The notes: generated by a model not told the origin, from the letters alone. Positions 1-10,125 are shown, counted from the first letter of the stretch. The stretch is 64,000 nt of DNA from Candidatus Kapaibacterium thiocyanatum (GCA_001899175.1 MKVH01000003.1:206690-270689), one strand, 5' to 3'. Made by a program: numbers and translations.

Positions 1-1
1 C

Positions 2-2356
2 CATTACGAGTCGGAAGCCTACGTCACGGTGAGCGGACAGAACTCCAACAACTCCGTCCGCGTGACCAACGAATTCATGGAAGCCGTCATGAACGACGGC
101 ACGTGGGATCTCGTATGGCGTACCGACAGCACGAAGCGCCGCACCGTACGTGCACGCGACCTGTGGAACAAGATCAACATGAGCGCCTGGAAGAGTGCCG
201 ATCCCGGTCTGCAGTTCGACACGACCATCAACGAATGGCATACGTGTCCGGAAGACGGTCGTATCAACGGATCCAATCCGTGCTCGGAATACATGTTCCT
301 CGATGACACGGCCTGCAACCTCGCTTCGTTGAACCTCGCCCATTTCGTGGACGAGGAGACCGGCCTGTTTCGCGTGGACGACTTCCGTCACGCCACGAGG
401 CTGTGGACCATCGTTCTCGAAGTGTCCGTGCTGATGGCCCAGTTCCCGTCCAAGGAAGTGGCCCGCAAGAGCTTCGAGTTCCGGACGCTCGGCCTCGGCT
501 ATGCCAACCTCGGCACCATCCTCATGGTGGCGGGTATTCCCTATGATTCCCCGAAGGCACTCGCCGTCGCCGGCGCCATCACGTCCCTGCTGACGGGTGA
601 GTCCTATGCCACGTCGGCCGAAATGGCCCGCGACGTGGAGCCGTTCCCCAAGTATGAACGTAACCGCGAACACATGCTTCGCGTGATCCGTAACCACAGG
701 CGTGCAGCATACGATGTGGAGGAAGGACAGTACGAGGGGCTGACCATCACGCCGAAGGGCATTCGGGAGGATCTCGCTCCTGCCGAACTGCTTGGTGCAG
801 CACGGGAGTCATGGGACCGTGCTCTGGCGCTCGGTGAGCAGTATGGGTATCGCAATGCGCAGTCCACCGTCATCGCACCCACGGGTACGATCGGTCTTGT
901 CATGGACTGCGATACGACGGGGATCGAGCCGGACTTCGCCATCGTGAAGTTCAAGAAGCTGGCCGGCGGGGGATACTTCAAGATCGTCAATCAGTCCGTG
1001 CACAAGGCGCTCAAAACCCTTGGCTATACGGACAAGCAGATCGACGACATCGAGAAGTACTGCAAGGGTCACGGAACGCTCGTCGGTTGCCCCGTCATCA
1101 ACCGTCAGTCCCTCAAGGAGCGCGGGTTCACGGACGAGACCATCGAGACCATCGAGAAGAACCTCGATGCCGCCTTCGACATCGCCTTCGTCTTCAACCG
1201 CTATACGATCGGTGATGCCGCCCTGGCCAAGCTCAACCTCAACGGTTGGGATCCCGAGGAGCCGTCCTTCGACCTCCTCCGCGCCTTGGGCTATTCGGAA
1301 CAGGACATCGCCGCCGCCAACGACTACATCTGCGGTACGATGATGATCGAAGGTGCTCCCCACATCAAGGACGAACACCTACCCGTCTTCGACTGCGCCA
1401 ACAAGTGCGGCAAGCGCGGACAACGCTACATCGGATACATGGCTCACGTCAACATGATGGCTGCGGCCCAGCCCTTCATCAGCGGTGCCATCTCCAAGAC
1501 GATCAACATGCCGTCCGAAGCCACCGTCGAGCAGGTCGGCCACGTCCATACGGAATCGTGGAAGATGATGCTCAAGGCCATCGCCCTGTATCGCGACGGT
1601 TCCAAGCTGTCGCAGCCCCTCAACACCAGCAACGTGCAGTACGACGAAATCGTCATGCTCGGCGACGAGGACACGCTGGACGAGACCAAGGGACCGAAGG
1701 AAGTCCATACGCAGATCGTCGAGCGCGTCTACCATCGCGCCGAACGCCGTCATCTTCCCAAGCGCCGTCATGGCTTCCTCCGCGAAGCGTCCGTGGGCGG
1801 TCACAAGATCTATCTGCGTACGGGTGAGTTCGAAGACGGAACGCTCGGCGAGATCTTCATCGACATGTACAAGGAAGGCGCTTCGTTCAAGGGACTCATG
1901 AACTGCTTCGCAGTGCTCGCATCGAAGGCCCTTCAGTACGGCATCCCCCTCGAGGAACTGGTGGATACGTTCACGTTCACGCGATTCGAACCCGCCGGCT
2001 TCGTCGAAGGCCATGATGCCATCAAGAATGCCACGTCGATCCTGGACTACGTCTTCCGCTCCCTCGGATACGACTATCTGAACCGTACGGACTTCGTTCA
2101 CGTCAAGGCCGTCGACGAAGAACCCAAGCATGGAAACCATGGCCACGGTAACACCGCCGACGTCGTCGGTGGTCTGCCTGCAGCCTCCACGGCATCGGCC
2201 GCCCAGCCGGCCAGGCGTCAGACGACGGAGCGCGATATCGCCATCGAAAAGGGATATACGGGCGAATCGTGCAGCGTCTGCAACTCCATGCAGGTGAAGC
2301 GCAACGGCAGTTGCACGGTCTGCGAGAACTGCGGTACCACCAGCGGCTGCTCGTAA
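2..2356 (+). CDS. nrdJ: Adenosylcobalamin-dependent ribonucleotide reductase (class II), 5' end missing
   Basis: The reading frame is open from the first bases of the window, so only the C-terminal 784 residues are visible. Class II reductases reduce ribonucleotides to deoxyribonucleotides in the cytoplasm, using B12 to generate the thiyl radical. The active-site motif NPCSE lies at 275-289, where the Cys, Asn and Glu match the catalytic triad of the family. A second family motif, APTGTIG, lies about 200 residues later. The C-terminus has a linker followed by paired CxxC motifs ([13 protein letters not shown]) typical of the NrdJ zinc-ribbon/redox tail. The GTG at 29 is internal, not the start. 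A hairpin follows the stop. The B12 dependence means the enzyme needs no oxygen. Identification is secure; the upstream control region (possible cobalamin riboswitch) is outside the window. Confidence 0.96.
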   Translation, partial: HYESEAYVTVSGQNSNNSVRVTNEFMEAVMNDGTWDLVWRTDSTKRRTVRARDLWNKINMSAWKSADPGLQFDTTINEWHTCPEDGRINGSNPCSEYMFLDDTACNLASLNLAHFVDEETGLFRVDDFRHATRLWTIVLEVSVLMAQFPSKEVARKSFEFRTLGLGYANLGTILMVAGIPYDSPKALAVAGAITSLLTGESYATSAEMARDVEPFPKYERNREHMLRVIRNHRRAAYDVEEGQYEGLTITPKGIREDLAPAELLGAARESWDRALALGEQYGYRNAQSTVIAPTGTIGLVMDCDTTGIEPDFAIVKFKKLAGGGYFKIVNQSVHKALKTLGYTDKQIDDIEKYCKGHGTLVGCPVINRQSLKERGFTDETIETIEKNLDAAFDIAFVFNRYTIGDAALAKLNLNGWDPEEPSFDLLRALGYSEQDIAAANDYICGTMMIEGAPHIKDEHLPVFDCANKCGKRGQRYIGYMAHVNMMAAAQPFISGAISKTINMPSEATVEQVGHVHTESWKMMLKAIALYRDGSKLSQPLNTSNVQYDEIVMLGDEDTLDETKGPKEVHTQIVERVYHRAERRHLPKRRHGFLREASVGGHKIYLRTGEFEDGTLGEIFIDMYKEGASFKGLMNCFAVLASKALQYGIPLEELVDTFTFTRFEPAGFVEGHDAIKNATSILDYVFRSLGYDYLNRTDFVHVKAVDEEPKHGNHGHGNTADVVGGLPAASTASAAQPARRQTTERDIAIEKGYTGESCSVCNSMQVKRNGSCTVCENCGTTSGCS

Positions 2357-2393
2357 GGGTACTTCCGCTCGGCTCATATGTGTAATATGCGGT

Positions 2394-2421
2394 GCGGCCC
2401 CGTCCTGGTAGACGGGGCCGC
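2394..2421 (+). terminator. Hairpin terminator after nrdJ
   Basis: A perfect 11-bp inverted repeat (GCGGCCCCGTC / GACGGGGCCGC) with a 6-nt loop lies 38 bases past the nrdJ stop. It is followed by TTCGTTT, a weak U-rich tail, which suits intrinsic termination. Confidence 0.7.
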
Positions 2422-2617
2422 TTCGTTTCATACAATAATGATGCGCGAAAAAGTGTCTGAAACATTCGTGGCAGTGGTCCAGTCGGCCAGCTGCCCGATC
2501 GGTGCGATCCGGGGTACATTTTTTCTTGCAGAAGAAACCTGTTTCCGATAAATTGAGCCCGCTTATGGAGATGACCGGGCATTCTCATCCCATCACACAT
2601 TTCCTATGGGAGATACC

Positions 2618-2968
2618 ATGAAGATCAACAAGTTGTTCGCCGTTGCCGCCATGATGTTCGGCATGAGCTTTGCCGTAGTCACCGCAAGTGCGAAGTGCGA
2701 CGAGAAGGCCGAGAAGGCATCCAAGAAGGGCGCTTCCTGCTGCACCGTCAAGAACGCCTCGATGACGAAGAAGGCATCCGCCGAATGCTCCGCTGCCGAA
2801 AAGAAGGAGTGCACGGAAGCCGAAAAGACGGCCTGCGCTACCAAGACCAAGAACGCCAAGGCCAACGCTTCGTGCTGCGCTACGAAGAACGGCAAGATGA
2901 CGTCCGTCAAGTCGGCCGCTCCCTCGACGGAAGCCGCCACCACGACGAACGTCTCGAGCGAGAAGTAA
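2618..2968 (+). CDS. Small Lys/Cys-rich exported protein, function unknown
   Basis: A 116-residue protein with a typical Sec signal peptide (positively charged start MKINK, hydrophobic stretch, cleavage near ASA-K). The start at 2618 is preferred over 2606 because GGGAG lies 5 bases before it. The mature part is about 90 residues, very rich in Lys and Ala, with eight cysteines including two CC pairs in similar contexts (ASCCTVKN and ASCCATKN), so it looks like a degenerate internal duplication. The Cys content could bind metals or form disulphides, which is inference only. No family was recognised. It stands alone, with terminator-like hairpins on both sides, so it is probably transcribed by itself. 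Confidence 0.72.
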   Translation: MKINKLFAVAAMMFGMSFAVVTASAKCDEKAEKASKKGASCCTVKNASMTKKASAECSAAEKKECTEAEKTACATKTKNAKANASCCATKNGKMTSVKSAAPSTEAATTTNVSSEK

Positions 2969-2993
2969 GAACGGTCAGAACGATGACCCGACC

Positions 2994-3027
2994 GAAAGGG
3001 AATCTTGTGAACTCGAGATTCCCTTTC
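2994..3027 (+). terminator. Hairpin after the small exported protein gene
   Basis: A perfect 12-bp inverted repeat (GAAAGGGAATCT / AGATTCCCTTTC) with a 10-nt loop. There is no clear T run after it, so it may be a terminator of the hairpin-only type or a transcript-stabilising structure. Confidence 0.55.
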
Positions 3028-3082
3028 GTGTCCTGAAAAAGCCCGTTCAAGGGGCACATTCTGGTGAATTCAGGAGGGACAC

Positions 3083-5218
3083 ATGTCCAAGGGCGGAGCA
3101 GGGAAAGTCTACTTCGTATTGTATCTCGCCGTCATCCTCGAGCTCCTCATCATCATCGTGGAGCGCGATGAGGCCGAAGAACATCTCATTGCGAAGCAGA
3201 AAGAATCCATGAAGATCGTTGAGAGTATCCTCTCTCAACTACAGGTTGGCGCAGGTACCGAGGGCATCAACACACGTCCCCAGGATCAGATCACGATTCC
3301 TCCTCCAGGCATCAATGTCAAGGAGGCGATCGGCGCGGACATCAAACCGGAACGCCGCTACATGATCGAAGTCGGTATCACCGACGTCACCGCCTCGCTG
3401 AAGATGAACGAAAGCGAAGAGCCTGCCGACTATCTCGAGCGGCTGAAGCGTTTCGTCCGTCTTTCCAACGTTTCCGACCTCCAGTACGACATTCTCTACA
3501 GCCGTTCGGCCGGTGACGAAACCGTGCCCGACTCCTCGTCGTTCGAAAAGCGGGCGAACACGGAGCTCAAGCTCAAGCTCGGCGAGATGGAACGTCAGCT
3601 CGAAGAGATATTCAATCAGTACAAGGCCGATCCGGTGGCGATGGGTACGAACATCCGCGCCCTCATGACCAATGCCACGTACGAGACGCCGCAGCCCACG
3701 GGCTTCAAGCCGTCCCACGTGAACGACGCCGAATTCTACTATTCGCGTGGCCAGACGGACTCCCTCGGTCCCAAGGCATCGAAGAAGCGCGTCTTCGTCG
3801 TGAACTTCGAACCCAAGGAAGAAGGCTGGTACAAGCTGCGCTTCAGCTCGCGTACCAACAAGGTTCTCGGTGTCTACAATCCGGAAGGATCGACCCTCGA
3901 CATCGATCCCGAACAGAAGGTGAACATCGGTACCGTACAGCTCAAGGTCAAGGACCTGCTCAAGGTCCGCGACGAGTTGCAGAAGAACATGGCCGTCCTG
4001 CCGACGGCGGAAGTGGCACGTACCGATCTGCGCCAGTTCGACGAAACGCTGCAGAAGCTCAAGGAAGACGCTCCGGACGTGGAAACGCGTTCGAAGGTCG
4101 ATCTCTATGGCTACATCGTCAAGCTCGTGACGCCCGGTATGTCGGATAACTTCGACCAGAACCGAGGCTATATCGAATACAACATCCGTGTTCTGAAGCC
4201 GCAGCCCCAGATCACGGATCCGAAGATCGCCGACCTCAAGACGGTCGTGCGCGTCTTCGACAAGCTCAGCAAGATCACGCTGCCCATGCAGGTCACCCCG
4301 GCGAACGGTCAGACCGTCATCCTCAAGAATCCGGGTACGGCAACCGTCGGTGGTGGCAGCGGTACCGCCAGCGTCGGTGGTGCAGGCGGCAAGTGGGTCA
4401 ACAAGGAGCTCTCGATTCCGGTCGCCGGAGCCTTGGCGCCGCGTGACGAGCCATACATCTTCGAGCTTGCACAGAAGAACGGGCCCAAGCAATCCGAAGT
4501 CGTCCAATGTTCTGTCTTCGTCTATTCGTCGAAGCTGACGAACGAAGAGGAAGTACGCTCGGCTCTCGAAGCGTCATGGGGCGATCCCATCGAATTCGTG
4601 GCGACGCCCGCTTCGGGCAACACCATCAAGCCCGACGAGTTCGTGATGAACTTCAACATGGGTACCGGTGCACAGATCCAGCCGCTGCGCAAGCTGGCGG
4701 TGGGTGCGAGCGACAACGTCCTCGTTCCGCCGGGTGCCGATGCCGTCAACCTGACCGTTCTCTGGAAGGATCCGCAGAGTGGCGAAGTCGTGGAACTCTT
4801 CCAGGGCAAGGGTGATGTCGGCCTCAAGCGTCCGATGATCCTCACGCAGGATCTCAAGGTCGATCCTATCGTCAACCAGAACGATCCGGAATTCAAGGTC
4901 CGTGGTATCGTCGTACGTCCGCCCGCCATCAGTGCCGACGAGAAGGCCGATGTGGGAGATGTCGATGCCCAGGTGACCAGCTCCACGGTGCGCGACATGC
5001 GCACCAACCAGACCTACAAGGTGTCGGTGGTAGGCAAGCCGCGCAAGATCAGTGGCCAGGAATATGAAGTGACGTTGAAGTTGTCTGGCGGCAAGATTCC
5101 GCTGACGAAGGGGCAGGTCAAGGGGAACATCCAGTTGTCGATTTCGGCGACGGCACGTGCACAGGGTGCAACATCGAAGCCGCGACAAAAGCCGGTTCCT
5201 CTCTCCGTATCGAATTAA
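3083..5218 (+). CDS. GldM/PorM-like membrane-anchored periplasmic protein (tentative)
   Basis: A 711-residue protein with a very short cytoplasmic start (MSKGGAGK), one transmembrane helix at about residues 9-26 that carries a buried Glu at position 20, and a large periplasmic part. The periplasmic region begins with a coiled-coil-like stretch, then an alpha/beta region to about residue 390, then Gly-rich and beta-rich segments. This topology resembles GldM/PorM, the proton-powered motor subunit of type IX secretion, whose single helix also carries a functional charged residue. Sequence-level homology was not proven here and no GldL-like partner is seen next to it. The gene is followed at once by two outer-membrane proteins and a vWA-OmpA protein, which supports an envelope-spanning machine. 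The ribosome site AGGAGG at 3071-3076 fits the start at 3083. Confidence 0.55.
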   Translation: MSKGGAGKVYFVLYLAVILELLIIIVERDEAEEHLIAKQKESMKIVESILSQLQVGAGTEGINTRPQDQITIPPPGINVKEAIGADIKPERRYMIEVGITDVTASLKMNESEEPADYLERLKRFVRLSNVSDLQYDILYSRSAGDETVPDSSSFEKRANTELKLKLGEMERQLEEIFNQYKADPVAMGTNIRALMTNATYETPQPTGFKPSHVNDAEFYYSRGQTDSLGPKASKKRVFVVNFEPKEEGWYKLRFSSRTNKVLGVYNPEGSTLDIDPEQKVNIGTVQLKVKDLLKVRDELQKNMAVLPTAEVARTDLRQFDETLQKLKEDAPDVETRSKVDLYGYIVKLVTPGMSDNFDQNRGYIEYNIRVLKPQPQITDPKIADLKTVVRVFDKLSKITLPMQVTPANGQTVILKNPGTATVGGGSGTASVGGAGGKWVNKELSIPVAGALAPRDEPYIFELAQKNGPKQSEVVQCSVFVYSSKLTNEEEVRSALEASWGDPIEFVATPASGNTIKPDEFVMNFNMGTGAQIQPLRKLAVGASDNVLVPPGADAVNLTVLWKDPQSGEVVELFQGKGDVGLKRPMILTQDLKVDPIVNQNDPEFKVRGIVVRPPAISADEKADVGDVDAQVTSSTVRDMRTNQTYKVSVVGKPRKISGQEYEVTLKLSGGKIPLTKGQVKGNIQLSISATARAQGATSKPRQKPVPLSVSN

Positions 5219-5230
5219 GAAACGTGAAAC

Positions 5231-5260
5231 GCAGTGCCTCTTGACGGCAAGAGGCACTGC
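5231..5260 (+). terminator. Strong hairpin between the GldM-like gene and the first outer-membrane protein gene
   Basis: A perfect 13-bp stem (GCAGTGCCTCTTG / CAAGAGGCACTGC) with the 4-nt loop ACGG starts 12 bases after the stop. GACGTTATTCTT follows, which is only partly T-rich. It would end or attenuate the upstream transcript. Confidence 0.68.
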
Positions 5261-5314
5261 GACGTTATTCTTCAGGGACGAACAAACACATCACACGTAG
5301 GATCAGGGCAACGT

Positions 5315-6967
5315 ATGACGCAAGTACGAACCACGGTATGCACGGTACTCCTTGCCGTCCTCGCCGTTGGCGTGGCACCGGCCCAGCAGAACTCCCAGGT
5401 AAGGGCGCTTCTAGGGAAGTTCAAGAACTGGCGCTATGGTATGGTGTCGGTATTCAAGGTGAACGAAGACGACAATTCAGTTACGAAACTGAATATGCTC
5501 CTTGGGCCTGCTGAACCGGTCATGCCGGACGATGCAAAGCAGTGCCGGTACAAGGACGACATCGAAACATACGTCCTCTCCGGTGGCGAAGGCGTGGAAG
5601 AAAAGGAATACCAGATCTGGTTGCGCTCGCCCGGTTGCAAGGCCTACGAACGCTACTATTCCCAGAAAGTCGCATGGGAACGTGCCCAGTTCAAGAAGGC
5701 CTTCGTCGTTACGACGCGCCGTGTTCCCGGTGAGCCCTTCAAGGTCATCGGTCTGCTCGTGCAGAAGACGACGGAAAGCTACTACGGCCTCCGTCAGGAT
5801 CTCGATCCCCCCAGCGACATCTACCTTGCCAACGACCTCAACAAGGATCTCGACGAGACGATCCTCATCGGCGGTGTTGCCAAGAAGGGCAAGGACGTCC
5901 TCGAAACGTCGGCCTCCACGCTGTACGAATACCTGGAGAACCAGATCATCCAGGGCAACTTCGAGAACGTGACGCCCGAAGCTCAAGGTATCGGTGAAGA
6001 AGGTATCCGCTTCGTGAAGAAGACCTTCGGTAATACGAAGGGCTTCACGGAAGACGATGCTCCGATGTTCATCCGTATCTCCGAAGGTCTGCCCCAGGGT
6101 TATCAGAACAACAACGAAGTCATCGTCAGCCTTGCGGACGGTATCTCCTACCGCCGTTACGAGCGTGCCGCTTCGATCGATGGTACAGAGCCTGATTCGA
6201 CCTTCGCTCTGAACAACACCCTGCCCAAGTACGGTGTCGAACTCCGTTATGGCCTCGAGGAGATCAACTATCCGTCGCTCTGGAGCGAGCGTCTCTCGCT
6301 CAACGCACTATGGGGCGCTTCGCGCCTCGGCGTCATCCTCCCGACGAGCGGATGGGCCGGTCTTTCGGCCGACCTCGGCAACACGCGCAAGATGACGCAT
6401 GCCGGTATGGGGATCAACGGTGCCTTCGACTTCCCGATCCGCGTCATCTCCGAATCGGGCGTCTTCAACCTCACCGCTTCCTACGTATTCAACGATGCGA
6501 AGCAGTCGGACTACATGCCGTTCAATTCCGATCGTGGACGCTACGAGGACTACCTCGTACGTTTCCACGCCTCGTTCCAGTATTCGTTCGCCATTGCCGT
6601 CGATGACGACTTCATGTTCCGTATGCGCCTCGGTGGTACGGTCTACAACATGGAAACGTGGGCGAATCAGACGAAGCAGGTCAACGGGCAAGACTCCGTG
6701 ATGTACAGCAAGGCCGGTAACGAAACGTTCGGCGGCATCTCCGGTCGCATCGACTTCATGACGACGAGCTGGTCCACACCCGTGGGCTTCTCGCTGTCCT
6801 ACTTCGATGAGTCGGTTCTCGGTACGGCCTGGCTGCAGGTTCCGATCGTGAGCCAGTTCGCGGTCCGTTTCGATACACGCATCTTCGCACCGGTTCTTCG
6901 CGATCCGCGTCCCTGGGAAGCTTCCGCCGTCGTCATGCCGGCAGTACGCTTCATCGTCAACTTCTGA
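5315..6967 (+). CDS. Outer-membrane beta-barrel protein of the envelope locus, function unknown
   Basis: A 550-residue protein. The start at 5315 is chosen because it opens a clean signal peptide (MTQVRTTVCTVLLAVLAVG, cleavage after APA-Q); an upstream in-frame start would lie inside the hairpin. Residues about 25-290 form a soluble alpha/beta domain with two Cys (KQCRYK, SPGCKA). Residues about 300-550 are alternating amphipathic strands rich in Gly and aromatics, ending FIVNF, the classical C-terminal beta-strand with a final Phe recognised by the BAM complex. The next gene has the same design (periplasmic domain then barrel), so they may be distant paralogues or partners. No characterised family was recognised. 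Confidence 0.7.
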   Translation: MTQVRTTVCTVLLAVLAVGVAPAQQNSQVRALLGKFKNWRYGMVSVFKVNEDDNSVTKLNMLLGPAEPVMPDDAKQCRYKDDIETYVLSGGEGVEEKEYQIWLRSPGCKAYERYYSQKVAWERAQFKKAFVVTTRRVPGEPFKVIGLLVQKTTESYYGLRQDLDPPSDIYLANDLNKDLDETILIGGVAKKGKDVLETSASTLYEYLENQIIQGNFENVTPEAQGIGEEGIRFVKKTFGNTKGFTEDDAPMFIRISEGLPQGYQNNNEVIVSLADGISYRRYERAASIDGTEPDSTFALNNTLPKYGVELRYGLEEINYPSLWSERLSLNALWGASRLGVILPTSGWAGLSADLGNTRKMTHAGMGINGAFDFPIRVISESGVFNLTASYVFNDAKQSDYMPFNSDRGRYEDYLVRFHASFQYSFAIAVDDDFMFRMRLGGTVYNMETWANQTKQVNGQDSVMYSKAGNETFGGISGRIDFMTTSWSTPVGFSLSYFDESVLGTAWLQVPIVSQFAVRFDTRIFAPVLRDPRPWEASAVVMPAVRFIVNF

Positions 6968-7005
6968 TTTCCCAACGCGCACAACGAATCGAACGAGAAA
7001 AGCAC

Positions 7006-8400
7006 ATGAAGCTACGGTTTACTCTGCTTGCCCTGCTGGTCGCTATGGTGGCGGGTGGTGCGCCGGTCGCAGCCCAGTCGTCATCGTATGATACCGTCCT
7101 CACGGCATTGAAGACGATCGATCCCGAGATCCTGCAATACTTCCCTCGCTGGAAGATCTGCGAACCGGACCTCCAGGTACAGATCGTCCAAACATTCGCC
7201 CTGATGGGATATCGCAAGGAGAACCTGGATGGCGGTAACATCCTGGTCACGAGCGCTCCCCTGAAGGAAGGCGAAGAACCCGTCTACGAACTGATCCTCA
7301 TCGAATGTGGATCCGAGCGTATGGTGGCATCCGAGATCTCTTCCTACATGAAGAAGCTCGCCTATCGTATTTCCGACCCCAAGCGCCCCTACTGCTATCA
7401 GGAGATCCCTCCGTCGGCACCGCCGAGCGCACCCCTGATCGCGGAGATCATCAACTACATGGAACCGACGAACGTGACGCATGCCTTCACGCTCTCGGCC
7501 TTCGAACAGTCGTTGAAGATCGGCAAGTCGGGCTTCTGGATCAAGTCGTCGCTCGGTACGGATCAGGTCGGCTACCACTACTGGTCGTCGGGTGAAGGTC
7601 GCGTGGCCCTGCAGCGTCCGCTCTATCCGAACACCGACATGGAATCGCGCCGCGCCATCCCGTATCTCATCAATGCTCGTCTCGGCTTCGGCTATCGTCT
7701 GACGGGCGGCATCGATGGCGGCAAGAAACTTCTCGAGTTCATACCCGGTCGACAACTCAATGCCGGCTACGGCGGCAAGTTCGTCGGTGCCCTCGACTTC
7801 CACATGCCCTTCCATCCCAGGGCCGGTGTAGGCGTCAACATCGAATTGCCGATGCAGTCGATCGACGCGGCAACGAGCATCGACAGCAAGACGTATTTCA
7901 CGATGCCGGTCGGTAACAGAAGGATCACGGCGCCGTCATACAACGTGGATCCCTACGGTACGGCAGCGATCCTGCGCTCGACGGGTCAGGTCACGTTGTT
8001 CTACAACTGGTGGCTCGATCCGAAGGTCCCGGAGAACTTCTTCCGCTTCGATATCGGTGTCAGCTATGCGGAAGTTCGTGAAGCGGCGGTATTCCACGAT
8101 ACCACCGAGGATGGCCGTGAGTACCTGGCCATCAACGGCGTCAGCGGACTGCGTACCTGGAAGCCGGATGAATTCAAGGACTGGATCTATGCCAAGATCG
8201 AATACCGTAACCAGAATGCCTTCCCCTTCGGCGTAGGTGTTCAGGTGTCGAATCAGATCCTGCTCGGTCGTGTCTATCTTCCCATCTTCGGAGACTGGCT
8301 GTATGTCGAAGGACGCTACTCGACGCCCCTGCGTACGACACGTCCGTTCGAAATACGAAACTTCTTCATGATTTCGCCGGTGCTTCGACTCAACTTCTGA
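7006..8400 (+). CDS. Second outer-membrane beta-barrel protein of the envelope locus
   Basis: A 464-residue protein with a signal peptide (MKLRFTLLALLVAMVAGGAPVAAQ). An N-terminal domain to about residue 145 contains three Cys (KICEPD, IECGSE, PYCYQ) and resembles in layout the N-terminal domain of the preceding gene product. The rest is strand-rich with YxF-type alternation and ends LRLNF, a typical outer-membrane barrel terminus. It lies 38 bases after the previous stop with no hairpin between, so the two are probably co-transcribed. A terminator follows. Specific function unknown. Confidence 0.7.
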   Translation: MKLRFTLLALLVAMVAGGAPVAAQSSSYDTVLTALKTIDPEILQYFPRWKICEPDLQVQIVQTFALMGYRKENLDGGNILVTSAPLKEGEEPVYELILIECGSERMVASEISSYMKKLAYRISDPKRPYCYQEIPPSAPPSAPLIAEIINYMEPTNVTHAFTLSAFEQSLKIGKSGFWIKSSLGTDQVGYHYWSSGEGRVALQRPLYPNTDMESRRAIPYLINARLGFGYRLTGGIDGGKKLLEFIPGRQLNAGYGGKFVGALDFHMPFHPRAGVGVNIELPMQSIDAATSIDSKTYFTMPVGNRRITAPSYNVDPYGTAAILRSTGQVTLFYNWWLDPKVPENFFRFDIGVSYAEVREAAVFHDTTEDGREYLAINGVSGLRTWKPDEFKDWIYAKIEYRNQNAFPFGVGVQVSNQILLGRVYLPIFGDWLYVEGRYSTPLRTTRPFEIRNFFMISPVLRLNF

Positions 8401-8421
8401 TATCCTCATGCTCGCAACCGA

Positions 8422-8454
8422 AGCCCCTTCGAAGGTACACTTCAAGGGGCTTTT
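8422..8454 (+). terminator. Intrinsic terminator
   Basis: A 12-bp stem (AGCCCCTT c GAAG / CTTC AAGGGGCT) with one bulged C and a 5-nt loop, followed directly by TTTT. It starts 21 bases after the stop of the second barrel gene. Confidence 0.8.
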
Positions 8455-8479
8455 CCGTATCGACAGGCCATGCGTCACC

Positions 8480-9817
8480 ATGGTCGCCAACATCGTTCGA
8501 GGGGCAGGGCTGATCCTTCTGCTCATGGTCATCACGTCCATGAACGGATCCGCCCAGAAAAAGCAGCAGGACTCGCTCGAGAAGGTCCGCCGCGCTGCCG
8601 AGGATGCACGCGTACGCTCCGCTCTGGAAGGCGTGCGCATGACCATCCAGAACGTCGACATCACCGAGTTCCCGAAGGTCAAGCTGATCGTCGAAGTGCT
8701 CGACGACAGTGCGCGCGTACTCGATACCATCGATCCCCGAACCCTGACGGTCGTCGAGAATGGCGTACCGAAACCGGTCCTTTCCGTCGAGAAGATCACC
8801 ATCCGGGAGCGTATTCCCGTCGACTTCATCTTCCTGATCGATGTGACGGGCACGATGCAGGCCTACATCAACGGCGTCAAGAACAACGTCGAAACCTTCG
8901 TCGAATCGCTGAAGAATCGCGGTATCGAATACCGGATCGGCCTCGTGCTCTTCTCCGATATCATCGAGCGGGTGCACCAGCCGACGACGGACGTGAAGGA
9001 ATTCCTGAGCTGGCTCAGCAAGGTCTATGCGAGCGGCGGCTTCGACGAGAAGGAGAACGCTCTGGAAGCTATCCGCGAGGCAACCAAGATCAAGTTCAAT
9101 CCTGCCGCGAATCGCGTGGCCGTGATCATCACGGACGCGCCCTATCACCAGTTCGGCGAGCGTGGTAACGGTCGTACCTACATGACGACGGAAACGACGA
9201 TCGAATCCATGCGCGAGAACAAGCTCCGCCTGTTCTGCATCGTACCGCCCATCCTGACGGAATACAAGGAGATGGCCGACGCCACACGCGGCGCCGTCTT
9301 CAACATCAAGGAATCGTTCTCGCGTATCCTCGACCAGTACTCGACGCAGCTCACGAATCTCTATGCCGTGTCCTATCGCAGCGATTCGAAGGTCATCCGC
9401 GATTCCATCAACGTCTCGATTCTCGACGAACGCAAGCGGGAACTCGTCAAGCAGATCATTCCCATCGTGGAGATCGGCCGCAAGTTCATCATCGAGAATC
9501 TTCTCTTTCCCACGGCCAGCGCCGTGCTTCCGGACAGCGTGCAGGAACTCGACGTCCTCATGGATTTCATGAAGAGTCGTCCTGCCGTCCAGGTACGTAT
9601 CGAAGGGCATACGGACAATCGCGGCACGGCGAAGATCAACAAGACGCTGTCGCTCGCCCGGGCCGAGACGGTGAAGGCCTACCTCGTGCAGAAGGGCATC
9701 GACCCCAAGCGCATACAGACCGTCGGCTATGGTCCTTCGCGGCCGATCGGCGACAACAACACGGAGTTCGGTCGCGGCCTGAACAGGCGTACCGAGATCG
9801 TGATCATCGCGAAGTGA
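8480..9817 (+). CDS. Exported von Willebrand A domain protein with C-terminal OmpA peptidoglycan-binding domain
   Basis: A 445-residue protein with a signal peptide (residues 1-25, cleavage near GSA-Q). The start at 8480 is chosen because the upstream in-frame ATG at 8408 lies before and inside the terminator. A vWA domain spans about residues 112-310 and shows a MIDAS-type motif DVTGT at residue 121 (Thr replaces the usual Ser). The C-terminus (about 335-445) is an OmpA/MotB domain with the core GHTDNRGT, LSLARAE and LNRRTEI, which in known members binds diaminopimelate in peptidoglycan. The protein is probably periplasmic or outer-membrane-associated, tethering a metal-dependent adhesion domain to the wall. 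It ends the 3-10 kb envelope locus. Confidence 0.85.
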   Translation: MVANIVRGAGLILLLMVITSMNGSAQKKQQDSLEKVRRAAEDARVRSALEGVRMTIQNVDITEFPKVKLIVEVLDDSARVLDTIDPRTLTVVENGVPKPVLSVEKITIRERIPVDFIFLIDVTGTMQAYINGVKNNVETFVESLKNRGIEYRIGLVLFSDIIERVHQPTTDVKEFLSWLSKVYASGGFDEKENALEAIREATKIKFNPAANRVAVIITDAPYHQFGERGNGRTYMTTETTIESMRENKLRLFCIVPPILTEYKEMADATRGAVFNIKESFSRILDQYSTQLTNLYAVSYRSDSKVIRDSINVSILDERKRELVKQIIPIVEIGRKFIIENLLFPTASAVLPDSVQELDVLMDFMKSRPAVQVRIEGHTDNRGTAKINKTLSLARAETVKAYLVQKGIDPKRIQTVGYGPSRPIGDNNTEFGRGLNRRTEIVIIAK

Positions 9818-10125
9818 CGTCAAGCACGAGTATTGGCGTCAGATAGCGTGCAAGACCGGATGGATGCCTGGCATTGTACAGGCACGATGAGGGCCAGCAT
9901 AGGGATAGGCCCGACGTCGTCCAATGGGCTGTCGCTGGCTATGTATACCATATACTTCACAGTATGAAACCGGTCAGAATCCGGGTAGCGCAGAACGAGT
10001 GTATATCCCGTTCAACGACGACCAATCCGCAGTTTCCTTCTTGAAGAGCAGAGCAGTCGGAATCGAGAAGGACGAAGACGTTCAACGAAGACGATGGCTC
10101 CAGGCGGTCAGCCGGTACCCATTCA
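9818..10125. other. Intergenic stretch without a supported gene
   Basis: About 308 bases between two convergent genes. Short open frames on both strands lack a credible start, ribosome site or protein-like composition. No tRNA, hairpin terminator or repeat was recognised. Confidence 0.5.

Noticed and set aside
1379-2431. Long minus-strand frame opposite nrdJ
   Set aside because: Shadow of nrdJ; no ribosome site and no domain.
8408-8479. In-frame N-terminal extension of the vWA-OmpA protein
   Set aside because: It would cover the intrinsic terminator at 8422-8454 and hide the signal peptide that begins at 8480.
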